Shown: one piece after another, positions 8,082-17,881 of the stretch
How positions within the stretch are numbered: position 1 is the first letter of the stretch
How the letters are laid out: every line of letters begins with the position of its first letter
DNA from: an uncultured Candidatus Melainabacteria bacterium
GTDB taxonomy: Bacteria; Cyanobacteriota; Vampirovibrionia; Gastranaerophilales; Gastranaerophilaceae
Assembly: GCA_949741915.1 (NCBI GenBank)
Contig: CATJOM010000071.1
Location: 1 to 41,495, forward strand
Direction of reading: 5' to 3'
Length of the DNA: 41,495 nt
Made by a program: the position numbers and the translations under genes
Notes under the pieces: model-generated
What the model saw: only the letters and a program-made list of their open reading frames with translations
Told to the model about the DNA's origin: nothing
The model's database searches: none

Positions 8082-8117
8082 AAAGACTGCCCCCATTATT
8101 AAACAGAGACAGTCTTT
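8082..8117. terminator. hairpin between convergent genes
   Basis: AAAGACTG (8082-8089) and CAGTCTTT (8110-8117) form an 8-bp stem with a 20-nt loop between the DUF486 gene (plus) and the MFS gene (minus). On the minus strand it is followed by TTTT, so it could end the transporter transcript; on the plus strand it is followed by A's. Moderate support only. Confidence 0.4.
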
Positions 8118-8155
8118 AAAAAGATTAAAACTAAGCCCCGAAGGGAGGATGGATT

Positions 8156-9529
8156 TTATTCTGCAGCTTTTTTCTCATTAACTAAAGAAGCTGTAATAGC
8201 TGCTAATATTAACATCACAGCGCCTACGATGAAAGCATGCTCCCAGTGGTTATTAATAAATCCATTATCCATAGTAAATTTTGCAGAATCAATATACCAG
8301 GCAAGAAGCGTGCACACTAAAACCTGCGGTGCTGCGATAAATATGTTGAATATTCCCATAATTGAACCTTCTGTGCCTTCTTTAATGTATTTTGAAAGCA
8401 TTGCAAAAGGAAGCGCAAGCGTGCTGGCCCAGCCAATACCTGCAAGCCCCATTGCACAGAGAACAGAAGTTTTATTTGGTATAAAGGCCATAAGAAGATA
8501 CGCTAAAGCCATACTTGATAATGCAATTATATGTACAAATTTATTTCCTCTTGCCTCTGCCCATTTTCCGATGGGAATAGCAACAACAAAGCATATAAGG
8601 TTAAATACTGCAAAACAAATTGATGAAAAATATTGCCCGTCAGTCATTTGCGCTGCATAAAGCTCTTTAACCTCAGAACTTAAATTCAAATCAGGCACGC
8701 CAAACACTGTGTGTACGGCATATTGAGTAAAGAAAATCATCATACTCATAAGGCCAATCCAGGAGAAAAACTGCATTGCACAAATTTTACCAACCTCTGG
8801 AGAAAGCTTAAAGAAATCAACAACATTTTGAACAAACGATTTTTTTTCTTCCTCTTGTATATTTTCTTTTGCAGCTTCTGCCTTGATTTTCCTTTCCTTT
8901 ATTGTAAGGCACGTCCAAGTCATAGCGAGGAAAAAGGCTAATCCTGCCATTGTAAATTGGGCGTTTGTTGACATATTATAATTAAATGCAAACTTCAAAA
9001 ATGGTGCAGTCCCTGCTGCAACAACAGAGCCAAGGCCTATTGCAAAACTTAAATAAGAATTTGCAAGCGCATGTTGTTCTTTTGGAATATTGTCGGGAAT
9101 TAAGGCCCTGTAAGGCCCTTGTGCAGCGTTAACACAGGCATCTATTATCCAAATCATAACAGCAGCAATTAAAAGCCCGAGCCAAACAGGCGCAGAGCTT
9201 CCAAATAAGCCTGCAATATCGCCACTTCTTGGAAGTAAAAATAAGCCGATTGCAGCTAAAATCGCACCGCCCATTAAATAAGGAACGCGCCTTCCAAAAG
9301 GAGTTTGTGTCACATCAGATAAAGCACCTATTATAGGCTGTACAACAATACCTGTGACAGGCCCTGCAAGCCATATTAAGCCGAAGATTAAAGGGCTAGC
9401 TCCAAGTGCCTCTGTCACGGGACCGGATAAGATTATCCTCATCTGCCAGGCAAATTGAAGCCCGAAAAAGCCTAAACAAAAGTTTAAAAGCTGGGCAGTT
9501 GTAAATTTTTTCATTTCCTCGTTTGCCAT
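8156..9529 (-). CDS. MFS transporter, sugar:cation symporter type (GPH/SLC45-like)
   Basis: This 457-residue, twelve-helix secondary transporter of the inner membrane has the N-terminal QLLNFCLGFFGLQFAWQMR segment. The loop GALSDVTQTPFGRRVPY (about residues 70-86) is the GRRxP motif shared by sugar symporters of the GPH and SLC45/MalT-like groups, and a cytoplasmic linker rich in Glu/Lys lies near 215-235. These families import disaccharides such as maltose or sucrose, or glycosides, with H+ or Na+. The start is firm: AGGAGG lies 9 nt before the ATG. It is divergent from the beta-lactamase gene. No glycosidase or kinase adjoins it, so the substrate stays open. Confidence 0.85.
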   Translation of the reverse strand: MANEEMKKFTTAQLLNFCLGFFGLQFAWQMRIILSGPVTEALGASPLIFGLIWLAGPVTGIVVQPIIGALSDVTQTPFGRRVPYLMGGAILAAIGLFLLPRSGDIAGLFGSSAPVWLGLLIAAVMIWIIDACVNAAQGPYRALIPDNIPKEQHALANSYLSFAIGLGSVVAAGTAPFLKFAFNYNMSTNAQFTMAGLAFFLAMTWTCLTIKERKIKAEAAKENIQEEEKKSFVQNVVDFFKLSPEVGKICAMQFFSWIGLMSMMIFFTQYAVHTVFGVPDLNLSSEVKELYAAQMTDGQYFSSICFAVFNLICFVVAIPIGKWAEARGNKFVHIIALSSMALAYLLMAFIPNKTSVLCAMGLAGIGWASTLALPFAMLSKYIKEGTEGSIMGIFNIFIAAPQVLVCTLLAWYIDSAKFTMDNGFINNHWEHAFIVGAVMLILAAITASLVNEKKAAE

Positions 9530-9653
9530 TAAAAATAAAACCTCCTAACAATACGTTGTCCTTATTGTATATTAAATATCAAAAAATGTCATATAGTTTA
9601 ACAGTGTTATTTTTTCTTGCCATCCATATATTTAACTGCTAATATTTACAATT

Positions 9654-10541
9654 ATGAAAAAATTACCATTAATAATCTTGGCTATATTTTTGTCGGCTGT
9701 TTGTTTGTCTTGTTTTGCTTTTGAATTTAAAAATACTTTGCAGCGCGGCATTGAAAATTTAATAAAAAATAAAGATTGCACACTTGGCATTAGTGTAATT
9801 TATGGTGATGAAATTTTAACAATTGGCAATAAAAAACAGCCCCTGTTAAGTGTTTTTAAGATTTTCATCGCACTTAAGATACTAAATGATAATGATAATC
9901 TTGATAAAATTATAACGGTTGAAAAATCAATAATTGATGAAAACACCCACAGCCCTATGCTGAAAAAATATAAAAAACACCCCATTAAAATCAGCCTAAA
10001 GGAACTGTTGTATTATATGATTTCACAGAGCGATAATAATGCCTGCGATATTTTGCTTGATTATCTTGGCGGGCCAAAAAACGTGCAAAAATATTTAAAG
10101 GACACAGGCTTTAGTCAAATTGTAGTCTCGGTTAATGAAAAAGAAATGAACGCAGATATCAATAAACAATACTTAAATAAGGCATATAGCAAGGATGTTG
10201 CAAAAATAATAAAACTTGCAAACGAGGGCAAACTTTTGTCGGAAGATAAGACTGCTGTTTTCAATGAATTAATGCTTCAAACAACAACAGGTAATGACAA
10301 ATTAAAAGCCGGCCTGCCTGACAGTGCAGTTTTAGGCCATAAAACAGGTTCATCATCAAGAAAACCGGATGGCATAAAAATTGCAGATAATGATGCAGGC
10401 TTTGTGATTTTACCCGATGGCAGGATATATTACATAGCTGTGCTAATCAGCGATTCAAAGTTGTCAAATTCAGAAAACGCCAAGCTTATAGCTGAAATTT
10501 CAAGAGTGGTTTATGAGTATATTTCAGCACAGAATTATTAG
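9654..10541 (+). CDS. class A beta-lactamase
   Basis: This periplasmic serine beta-lactamase hydrolyses penicillins and/or cephalosporins. The 295-residue protein has a signal peptide (basic MKK, hydrophobic 5-20, cleavage near 22) and all class A motifs in order: S66-V-F-K69 (acylating Ser and Lys), S126-D-N128, E162-K-E-M-N166 (equivalent of the E166-x-x-x-N170 omega-loop general base) and K230-T-G232. Length and spacing fit. The sequence looks distant from TEM/SHV and nearer in feel to the CfxA/PER/CblA side, although subclass cannot be settled by eye. Its base composition resembles its neighbours and no insertion sequence or integron borders it, so it looks resident rather than freshly acquired. 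No AmpR-like regulator is adjacent. Confidence 0.9.
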   Translation: MKKLPLIILAIFLSAVCLSCFAFEFKNTLQRGIENLIKNKDCTLGISVIYGDEILTIGNKKQPLLSVFKIFIALKILNDNDNLDKIITVEKSIIDENTHSPMLKKYKKHPIKISLKELLYYMISQSDNNACDILLDYLGGPKNVQKYLKDTGFSQIVVSVNEKEMNADINKQYLNKAYSKDVAKIIKLANEGKLLSEDKTAVFNELMLQTTTGNDKLKAGLPDSAVLGHKTGSSSRKPDGIKIADNDAGFVILPDGRIYYIAVLISDSKLSNSENAKLIAEISRVVYEYISAQNY

Positions 10542-10655
10542 ACAGAGTTATAAATGTAATAGCAAAAGTCATAATGGTCTAATCCTAAAAAACCTTGCAG
10601 GCAGGCAGTTTTTATTATTTGCACTTGTGTTTTAGCATACAGCTTATACCGTTGG

Positions 10656-10688
10656 CATCAAAAGCATTATACAGACTGTGTTTTGATG
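10656..10688. repeat. inverted repeat between convergent genes
   Basis: CATCAAAA (10656-10663) and TTTTGATG (10681-10688) form an 8-bp stem with a 17-nt loop in the gap between the beta-lactamase gene and the end of the glutamate synthase operon. There is no U-tract on either side, so I list it only as an inverted repeat. Confidence 0.3.
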
Positions 10689-10748
10689 TAAAGACACGTG
10701 AAAACCTATTTGTGAAGGTAACTAAGTAATTTTAAAAATCAAAAATCC

Positions 10749-13097
10749 TTATACCAACTGGCTTTTCATTGTCCAAATGCCGCAAGGACAAACTCCTGCG
10801 CATATTCCGCATCCAATGCATTTTTTTTCATCTGAAACATACGCAAAACCCTTGGTGCCATCACCATTTTCAAATTCTACTCGTTCAATAGCGCCTCTTG
10901 GGCAGCTTGTAAGGCACATTTTACAATCTCTGCATCCGGCACAGCTTAAGCATCTGTCCTTTTCATCAAGTGTATCAAGTCCCGAAATTTCAACTCCTCT
11001 AAGGGTTTTATAATAACATTCCTTAACCTCATGAGGCTGAATTTTGTTATTGCTCTGATATTTTTGAAGCGTAGCGCCCGTAAGGAACCTGTTAATATTT
11101 AATGCAGCTCCTCTTCCCTGGCCTATACCGTCGCAGAACAAACCTTGCCTTATAGAATCGCCAGCAAAAAATATATTTTCAGCCATTGTACTCTGGTTAA
11201 AATCATTCAAAAGCGGCTGTTTTCTCTCATTTAAAAATTCATCTGGCATAAAGCTTAAATCTGTCCTGTCGCCAATCGCTATAACAACGCTGTCTGCCTT
11301 TAAAAGCTTGCCATCTTTAAGATAAACGCCCTCCGGCGTTATTTTTTCTGTAAAACATGGGTATAAAATTTTTGCGCCAAGCGCTTTTGCAGCTTCAATC
11401 TCCTTTTCAAATGCAGCTGGTTTTTGAATATCAATGGCTGTCACATTCTTTGCCCCGACTTTATAGGCCCCCAAAACCACATCCATTGCTGCGTTTCCGG
11501 CACCTATTACAACAACATTTTCACCTATTGAAAATTTATGCCCTTTATTAATCTCTTTTAAGAAATCAAGTCCTTTTATAATCCTCTCCTTGCCTTCAAC
11601 CGGCAATACAAAAGGATTTTGGGCACCAACTGCAACCACAACCGCATCATAATCATCCTTTAAGCGTATAAATTCATCAGCATCCACATTATACGATGTG
11701 TGAATTTTACTTGAAGAATCAAGTATAGAGCTTTTTAAAATTTCAAGCTCCATGTTCAAAATATCCTGATTAAGCCTTTCTTCAGGAATTACCTGCCTTA
11801 ATTTTCCGCCAATCTCGGAATCCTTTTCGAAAATTTCAACATTATACCCAAGACGAAGCAGATTCCACGCACAAGACAGCCCTGAAACCCCGGCACCTAT
11901 TATTGCAATAGTTTTATTCTTTGTGGGCTTGAATTCGCCTATGTCAATATTTTCAAAGGATTTAACCCCTAATTCTGCTACTTTTATAGGTTCATCCACC
12001 ATTTTTCTTGAGCACTTTTGCATGCATAAATTCGGACAAACCTGACCGCATACAGACCCAGGGAATGGAGAATACTGATACACAAGGTTTAAAGCCTCCT
12101 GTGTTCTGCCTTCTCTTAGAAAAGAAAGTCTTTTTTGGGTTGGAATTGAAACAGGGCAGTCAAATTCACATGGTGGTGTTTTTGTATTGTTGTCCCAGCT
12201 TGGAATTCTAAGTCTGTTTTCACCTGTATTTATTAAGTCGATAACTTCATTATCAGAGCCGAAAAATTCAGAGAATATTCCGCCTTTTACCCATTTTGTC
12301 TCCCTGAATTCGCTGATACTGTAGGGTGGCACAAATTTTTTCTTGCCATGTGGCTTTGCAAGAATTTTTTTCCATTGGCTAAAATCAGTCAATTCATCAT
12401 AAATTTCAGGCTTATTAATTTCATCAAGGAAGGTTTTCATTCCTTGTGATAAGAAATTTTTGTCATCCTCGTCGATGGGGTAAATATCAACATCTGCAGT
12501 GAGCCCTTCAACATTGCCTCTTACATAAACAATTCCGCCAACCATACCACAGCAGGACCTATTTGATAACACTGATGTCATATTTTCGCAGCCATAGCCG
12601 CAAACAACAGCTTTTCCTCCGCCCATAAATTCAAAACTGAAGGAGCCCGTATTTTTTAATACCCAGAATTCAGGTTCTTGAAACTTGGGATCATGTTTCA
12701 TCAATGCACCAGACCTTGCGCCAACACGGCCTGCAACATAAATTTTTCCGCTTGCACAGCAGTGCGCCGTTGTGTCTCCGCTATCTCCAAGCACCGTAAT
12801 TTCTGCACCGGAATTCAACCAGCCTGCATCAGCAGGTGCAGAGCCGTGAACTATAATCTTTGTCCCCTTCATGCCCATAGAGCCAACTCTTTGCCCAGGG
12901 TTTGTTATGTGAAATACAATCGGCACACCGTCTTTTGTGTTTTTTGTCCAAAGTGGCCCGCCAATGTCGTGTTGTCCAGAGGCTAAAATTTTGAACTCAT
13001 TAAAACCAAGGTCAATTTTTTCATATATTAAATCTAGAAGTTCCCTAGTAGAAAGCCTTTTATTGTCCTGTAAACTGTCGATTATAGTTGTATTCAT
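10749..13097 (-). CDS. glutamate synthase GXGXG domain fused to GltD-type oxidoreductase and ferredoxin domain
   Basis: This 782-residue protein joins three parts of glutamate synthase. Residues 1-250 are the GXGXG beta-helix domain normally at the C-terminus of GltB (VGSMGMKGTKIIVHG, ASGKIYVAGRVG, VGGIVYVRGNVEG). Residues about 305-710 are a GltD-like NAD(P)H oxidoreductase: a cysteine cluster (CEFDC at 310-314, CGQVCPNLCMQKC at 350-362), FAD-binding GAGVSGL at 401-407 and NAD(P)-binding GAGNAAMD at 532-539. The last 70 residues carry two 4Fe-4S sets, including CIGCGICAGVC. It would pass electrons from NAD(P)H to the FMN subunit for 2-oxoglutarate + glutamine -> 2 glutamate. It is the third gene of the operon, 18 bp after the FMN subunit gene, with AAGGT before its ATG. 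Confidence 0.9.
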   Translation of the reverse strand: MNTTIIDSLQDNKRLSTRELLDLIYEKIDLGFNEFKILASGQHDIGGPLWTKNTKDGVPIVFHITNPGQRVGSMGMKGTKIIVHGSAPADAGWLNSGAEITVLGDSGDTTAHCCASGKIYVAGRVGARSGALMKHDPKFQEPEFWVLKNTGSFSFEFMGGGKAVVCGYGCENMTSVLSNRSCCGMVGGIVYVRGNVEGLTADVDIYPIDEDDKNFLSQGMKTFLDEINKPEIYDELTDFSQWKKILAKPHGKKKFVPPYSISEFRETKWVKGGIFSEFFGSDNEVIDLINTGENRLRIPSWDNNTKTPPCEFDCPVSIPTQKRLSFLREGRTQEALNLVYQYSPFPGSVCGQVCPNLCMQKCSRKMVDEPIKVAELGVKSFENIDIGEFKPTKNKTIAIIGAGVSGLSCAWNLLRLGYNVEIFEKDSEIGGKLRQVIPEERLNQDILNMELEILKSSILDSSSKIHTSYNVDADEFIRLKDDYDAVVVAVGAQNPFVLPVEGKERIIKGLDFLKEINKGHKFSIGENVVVIGAGNAAMDVVLGAYKVGAKNVTAIDIQKPAAFEKEIEAAKALGAKILYPCFTEKITPEGVYLKDGKLLKADSVVIAIGDRTDLSFMPDEFLNERKQPLLNDFNQSTMAENIFFAGDSIRQGLFCDGIGQGRGAALNINRFLTGATLQKYQSNNKIQPHEVKECYYKTLRGVEISGLDTLDEKDRCLSCAGCRDCKMCLTSCPRGAIERVEFENGDGTKGFAYVSDEKKCIGCGICAGVCPCGIWTMKSQLV

Positions 13098-13115
13098 ATT
13101 TTTACCTTACCAAAT

Positions 13116-14759
13116 TTAGCAAACGTGCTGTATACCAAGTCTTTCAGCAACATTTTTATCAACCGTAATTAAAGCATCTGATCTTCCAACAGGAAGTGTG
13201 GAATTGCCAATTGGCGCCATTAATTTTTTAAGCTCCGTATGGGTTGCAAGGAAATAATTCACAATATTCTGTGCAACCTTATCTATATCAAGTCTTTTCA
13301 TTAATATAGGGTGCTGTGTTGTAAGCCCTGCAGGGCACAATCCAGTGTTGCATGCATTGCACTTGCCAAAGTCATTACCGAGGCAGCCTGCTATCTGCAA
13401 CATCAAACGGCCTGTAAATACGCCATTTGCGCCAAGACATATCATTTTAAATGCATCTGCAGCGAGGTTTCCATTCATTCCCAAACCCCCTGCAGCCCAG
13501 AGAGGAATTTGCCCCTGTTTTCCCTGATGTACGGCTGCATTGTAACAATCCCTTAGCCTTGAAACAATCGGGTGTCCGGTGTGGTCTAATGAGGTTTCAT
13601 GTGCTGCCCCTGTTCCACCTGCAATGCCATCCAAGAAAAAGCCGCCTACAATATCATATGGGTCTCTCAATAAATTGTTATATACAGAAACACTCGTAAC
13701 GGAAGCTGCAACCTTAATTGCCACAGGCACTTTAAACTTAAATGCTGCATTCATTGAAAGAAACATTTTCTGAACAGATTCTTCGATAGAATACAGGCCC
13801 TGATGGTTTGGTGGCGACAACAAATCAGATTTTGGAACGCCTCTTATTTCCTGAATGTGTTTTTCCACCTTCTTAGACAATAAAAGGCCGCCGTCACCTG
13901 GCTTTGCGCCCTGCCCTATCTTAATTAAAATTCCTGCAGGATCCTCAACCATCTCGGGCATTGAATTTATAATTCTGTTCCAGCCAAAATGCCCTGATGC
14001 AATCTGCAGAATCATATATTTTAAATATTTAGATTTTAAAAGCTTTTCTGGAACGCCGCCTTCGCCTGTGCACATCCTGATTGGCAGGTGATGCACTTCG
14101 TTAAGATAGGCAACCGCAATGCATATAGCCTCCCAAAGTCTTGGAGAAAGCGCCCCTATTGACATATCGCCAATAATAATTGGATAAATCCATCTTGTTG
14201 ATGGAATTTTTTTGTTAATCTTTAAATCGCCCTTTTCATCCACGCTAAATGGCAGATTTTCAGGCGGCAGCACTCTTCCAAACGGCGCCAACAGTTCAAA
14301 AGTATGTCTCATGGCATCAAGAGAGGGGTCTGTCATCTGAGAAATTCTTCCAATCTTGATTTTATCAAGAGTTCTTCCTTCTGTGTGAAGGTTTGTCCTG
14401 CCGCCTCTCTTTGGGGATTCAGCATTTAATGCCCTGTATTTTACATTCATTCTGTTTTGTTCGTTAAAAACCGGCCTTATTGCTTCATTTGGGCAAACTT
14501 TAGTGCAAAGTTCACACCCCACGCAGTTTTTAGACGATGTAACAATCTGCTTTATAACAGGAACCGCGGTTTCGCTGACCTGAGGGGTGGGAAAATCGCC
14601 GCAGGAAACAACTTTACGCCTTTTTTGAACATCTGCTTTGATGGCTCCCATTGTACAAACTGCAGCACATCTTCCGCAAAGAGTGCATTTTTCCTGATTA
14701 TGCTCTATCTGCCACTTAAGGTCGGATTTGCTTATGCTTGTTGTATCTATTGTTTCCAT
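13116..14759 (-). CDS. glutamate synthase FMN-binding subunit with N-terminal 4Fe-4S domains
   Basis: This 547-residue protein is the catalytic synthase core of an archaeal-type split glutamate synthase. Residues 25-35 (CTLCGRCAAVC) and 79-89 (CVGCELCTKVC) are two ferredoxin-type cluster sites. The rest is the GltB FMN/TIM-barrel domain: PSTRWIYPIIIGDMSIGALS, KIGQGAKPGDGGLL, the substrate segment SPPNHQGLYSIEE, and FLDGIAGGTGAAHE. The 3Fe-4S motif CNACNTGLCPAG comes near the C-terminus. It joins 2-oxoglutarate with the ammonia released by the partner amidotransferase. Its start overlaps the amidotransferase gene by 13 bp, indicating translational coupling. The extra N-terminal clusters suggest that reduced ferredoxin or a flavoprotein feeds electrons to it. 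Confidence 0.92.
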   Translation of the reverse strand: METIDTTSISKSDLKWQIEHNQEKCTLCGRCAAVCTMGAIKADVQKRRKVVSCGDFPTPQVSETAVPVIKQIVTSSKNCVGCELCTKVCPNEAIRPVFNEQNRMNVKYRALNAESPKRGGRTNLHTEGRTLDKIKIGRISQMTDPSLDAMRHTFELLAPFGRVLPPENLPFSVDEKGDLKINKKIPSTRWIYPIIIGDMSIGALSPRLWEAICIAVAYLNEVHHLPIRMCTGEGGVPEKLLKSKYLKYMILQIASGHFGWNRIINSMPEMVEDPAGILIKIGQGAKPGDGGLLLSKKVEKHIQEIRGVPKSDLLSPPNHQGLYSIEESVQKMFLSMNAAFKFKVPVAIKVAASVTSVSVYNNLLRDPYDIVGGFFLDGIAGGTGAAHETSLDHTGHPIVSRLRDCYNAAVHQGKQGQIPLWAAGGLGMNGNLAADAFKMICLGANGVFTGRLMLQIAGCLGNDFGKCNACNTGLCPAGLTTQHPILMKRLDIDKVAQNIVNYFLATHTELKKLMAPIGNSTLPVGRSDALITVDKNVAERLGIQHVC

Positions 14760-15856
14760 CTTTCAATCCTTAAATTGTTATCAATAACAACGGTTTCCCG
14801 CTCATTTGGGTAGATGTCCTCGGTGGTGTCTCTGTCGGGTAAAACTTCGTTAATGCCACACACTTCGCTTGTTATGATTACTGTATTCTTGTCTCTTCCT
14901 ATTACAACAGGGCGCAGTTTTTTAGAGTCACAGGTCACAAACATTGTGCCATCAGGATTTACACCTATTATTGTATTTGGTCCGTTAATTTCAAGATGTG
15001 CTAAAGATGCCTTGATTCTGAGTAGGACCTCTCTGTCCTCTCTTCTTAATATTTCTTCATATTCTAATGGTGTAATTACATGTTTAAAATATTTTAATGG
15101 CCATTTTAGGATTTTATTTATATAATGCAAAGTGTACAAAAAGCACTGAGAGTCTGATTCAAAGCCGATATACCCCTTAAAAAGATTTTTTTGAAACAGT
15201 TTATTCTTTTCATAGAAAGTATTTTCTCCGTTAGCAAGCACTGTATATCCTTGTAAAAAGAATGGATGCGCTGCATAACGCACAATGTCATAATTCGTAT
15301 TCTGCCTGCATTGGACGGTTATTATTTTTGAAACAAAATCATTATTTGGCGTATTCAGGTTAAAATAGGTGCCTATATCTTTAGGATTGCCAATTTCCTT
15401 TAACATTAGGGTATCAGGCCAAAATGAGTATACATAACCGTTGTCGTTATCTTCAAGAGCCTGCCTTAATTTCAGCCTTGTATCTAAAAGCAGTTCTTCT
15501 TTTTCCTCTTGCGTGGCGTATTTGTACATTTTGGGGTAATTAAATACCTCAAAAACATAGTTTGGCATTGGCGAAATATTAAGATTTTTTTCTGTATTAT
15601 TTATATCGGGCGTCCACTGCATAACCCTGACAAAGCCCGCAGAATGCAGAATATCCTCTGCAATTCTTATACCCATATCAGTGCAGGCCATAGAAAGTAC
15701 GGGTAAATCCTTGTATGGCTCAAAAATTCCCCCTAAATCCTGCATAACAAAGGCAAAACCTGAATTATCGTGCCCTTTTTGCTGTGAGCGCATCAATTCA
15801 AGGGTTTTTGCAGGATGAAAATATTCATTTGATTTTATTGCTCCGATTCGGCACAT
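14747..15856 (-). CDS. glutamate synthase glutamine amidotransferase subunit (class II)
   Basis: This 369-residue class II (Ntn) amidotransferase releases ammonia from glutamine for the FMN subunit. Met is followed directly by Cys2 (MCRIGAIKS), the N-terminal nucleophile exposed after Met removal, and the typical GHDNSGFAF segment follows near residues 28-36. Later GYIGFESDSQCFLY and HLEINGPNTIIGVN fit the GATase fold of archaeal-type split GltB. It leads the three-gene operon amidotransferase - FMN subunit - GXGXG/GltD subunit, all on the minus strand. GAGGTG just before the ATG supplies the ribosome site. It diverges from the SpoIID gene across a 77-bp gap that must hold both promoters. Confidence 0.88.
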   Translation of the reverse strand: MCRIGAIKSNEYFHPAKTLELMRSQQKGHDNSGFAFVMQDLGGIFEPYKDLPVLSMACTDMGIRIAEDILHSAGFVRVMQWTPDINNTEKNLNISPMPNYVFEVFNYPKMYKYATQEEKEELLLDTRLKLRQALEDNDNGYVYSFWPDTLMLKEIGNPKDIGTYFNLNTPNNDFVSKIITVQCRQNTNYDIVRYAAHPFFLQGYTVLANGENTFYEKNKLFQKNLFKGYIGFESDSQCFLYTLHYINKILKWPLKYFKHVITPLEYEEILRREDREVLLRIKASLAHLEINGPNTIIGVNPDGTMFVTCDSKKLRPVVIGRDKNTVIITSEVCGINEVLPDRDTTEDIYPNERETVVIDNNLRIERWKQ

Positions 15857-15933
15857 ACGCCACCTCGCTTGTAAAAATGTAAACTGCGTATTATTAAATC
15901 TACCATAAAAATTATTTGTAGTAAAATTGATTT

Positions 15934-17880
15934 ATGAAATTTAGGGCATATCTATTACTAATTTTTGCATTAATTGCAAATATGTGGCTTTTTGGGCCTA
16001 CAATCGCTGCTGATGAAAAGGATGTAATCAGGGTAGGGCTTTCAAATTCTTCATTTTCTACTTTTGAATTTAGTGAAACAACTGTTGTTACTTCTTCTGT
16101 GGCTACCGTTATGGATATGGCAAATGGGGCTAAAATTGCCGATATTCCTGCAAACAGGGAAATAGAGGCAGTTATGAAAAACGGCAGATTTTTTATTAAT
16201 ATTGGTGGTAAAGAGGTAATGACGGCCGCTCAAGGCCCTATTTTAGTGGTTTCCAAGGGTAATCTTGGCATTAAAAACCTAAATAGGAAAGGAAATCCGG
16301 CGTATTATCGCGGAATGATAGAATTGACACCTGTTTTGCCACAAAATAAGAATAAATTTAATATTGTAAATATTTTGGATGCGCAAAGTTACCTAAAGGG
16401 TGTTGTACCAAACGAAATGCCCGTGCGGTTTGGCCTAAATGCCCTTAAGGCGCAGGCTGTGGCAGCACGAAACTATGCAAACCGCCCTCAAAATCCTTAT
16501 AAAAATTATGATATTTGTGATTCAACCGCCTGTCAGGTTTATTTTGGTGTAAACAGTGAAAACCCTCTCTCTGACAGAGCTGTAGATGAAACACAAGGAA
16601 TTTTTGCCCTTTATAATAAAGAGCCGATTTTAGCACTTTATTCATCTACTTCAGGAGGCATAACCGAGGACTATGAGTGCGTTTATGGCACCGGCAACAG
16701 TGCAAATAATTCAAAACCTTATTTAAAATCAAAAAAAGACTATGTAAAACTCCAAAAACCAAAGTCAGAAGAGGAGTTAAGGGATTTTTATTCAAAAAAT
16801 ATCCCATCTTTTGATATGAAATCACCAAGACATAGGTGGAAAGCGGTTTTTGAGCGATTTGAACTCGAAGAAATTTTAACAAAAACACTTCGTGAGCAAT
16901 CTCTAAAAAGCTTGGTATATCCGGCTTTTGGCGAAAAAGATGAGGTCTGGGGGCTTGAAGACATAAGAGTGGTAAAAAGGGGTGAATCAGGCAAAGCTCT
17001 TGAGGTGGAAATTCGTTCTATGGGCGGAACTTGGCGTGTTAAAAAGGAACTTGGCATACGAAGAGTATTTAAAAGGGGTAACTCCATGTTATGGTCTGGC
17101 AATTTTGTAATTGAAAAAAAGATGCCTGAAACCATTGAAAAATCGTTGCCCGACACCTTAAATGCTGAAAAGAAGCCTGATTTGGGAAATGAAAAACCTG
17201 AAAGCAAAGAATCTGAGGCGGTTTTCACGTCGACTAATATTTCTAAAAATCCCGAAAGCCCTCTCCCAGTTATTAAAAAGGCTGAAATCGAGGCTGTTTC
17301 AAAAGTTGATGACAAGAAGAAAGTCTTCAAAAATAGGCTTGGAATCCCTCTGCCATTAGGTTTTACGTTTATCGGGGCCGGATTTGGGCATGGCGTCGGA
17401 ATGAGCCAATATGGGGCAGGGTATTTAGCCTCTGTTGGCGCGGGTTACGACGCAATTCTAAAACATTATTATTCTGGAATCACGCTCGGTACAATGCCTA
17501 GAGGTGTACAATATAATAACTATGGCAAGGAATATACCACGTACGTGTATTTTGACGGTCCAAACGTTGTAACGGCGGGTGATTTGCCTTCTCCTATCGG
17601 TGTATATGTCCTTAAAGACGAAATATTGACGCTACATGATGCTTCAAATAAGCCTGCCAAGTATATTCTGAAAATCGATAATTCAAAAAACCTTGCAGCA
17701 GTTGACTTTCACGTGAACGATAGCGCGTTTAATCTTAATATGAAAGAGTTTCACGTTAAAATATATGAAATGGACATTACGAAATATTTAAAAAAAGGAA
17801 AGAATACAATAAAATTTCTGCCCTTGAAGTCTGCAGATAAAGAGAAAACAACTTCATTCTGGGTTGAAATAGAGAAATAG
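15934..17880 (+). CDS. SpoIID/LytB-domain cell wall protein with long linker
   Basis: This 648-residue exported protein has a signal peptide (hydrophobic 5-20, ending near AADEK). The SpoIID domain shows GVVPNEMP at 156-163, whose Glu161 matches the catalytic Glu of SpoIID lytic transglycosylases, then ALKAQAVAARNYA, TACQVYFG and STSGGITE. The closing motif GHGVGMSQYGAGYLAS lies far away near 485-500, after a Lys/Glu/Pro-rich insertion of about 100 residues. A beta-rich C-terminal domain of about 140 residues follows. It probably cleaves or remodels glycan strands in the periplasm. It begins an operon with MurJ 1 bp downstream, which fits a role in envelope growth. A second, compact SpoIID protein lies at 29730. 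Confidence 0.85.
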   Translation: MKFRAYLLLIFALIANMWLFGPTIAADEKDVIRVGLSNSSFSTFEFSETTVVTSSVATVMDMANGAKIADIPANREIEAVMKNGRFFINIGGKEVMTAAQGPILVVSKGNLGIKNLNRKGNPAYYRGMIELTPVLPQNKNKFNIVNILDAQSYLKGVVPNEMPVRFGLNALKAQAVAARNYANRPQNPYKNYDICDSTACQVYFGVNSENPLSDRAVDETQGIFALYNKEPILALYSSTSGGITEDYECVYGTGNSANNSKPYLKSKKDYVKLQKPKSEEELRDFYSKNIPSFDMKSPRHRWKAVFERFELEEILTKTLREQSLKSLVYPAFGEKDEVWGLEDIRVVKRGESGKALEVEIRSMGGTWRVKKELGIRRVFKRGNSMLWSGNFVIEKKMPETIEKSLPDTLNAEKKPDLGNEKPESKESEAVFTSTNISKNPESPLPVIKKAEIEAVSKVDDKKKVFKNRLGIPLPLGFTFIGAGFGHGVGMSQYGAGYLASVGAGYDAILKHYYSGITLGTMPRGVQYNNYGKEYTTYVYFDGPNVVTAGDLPSPIGVYVLKDEILTLHDASNKPAKYILKIDNSKNLAAVDFHVNDSAFNLNMKEFHVKIYEMDITKYLKKGKNTIKFLPLKSADKEKTTSFWVEIEK

Positions 17881-17881
17881 T

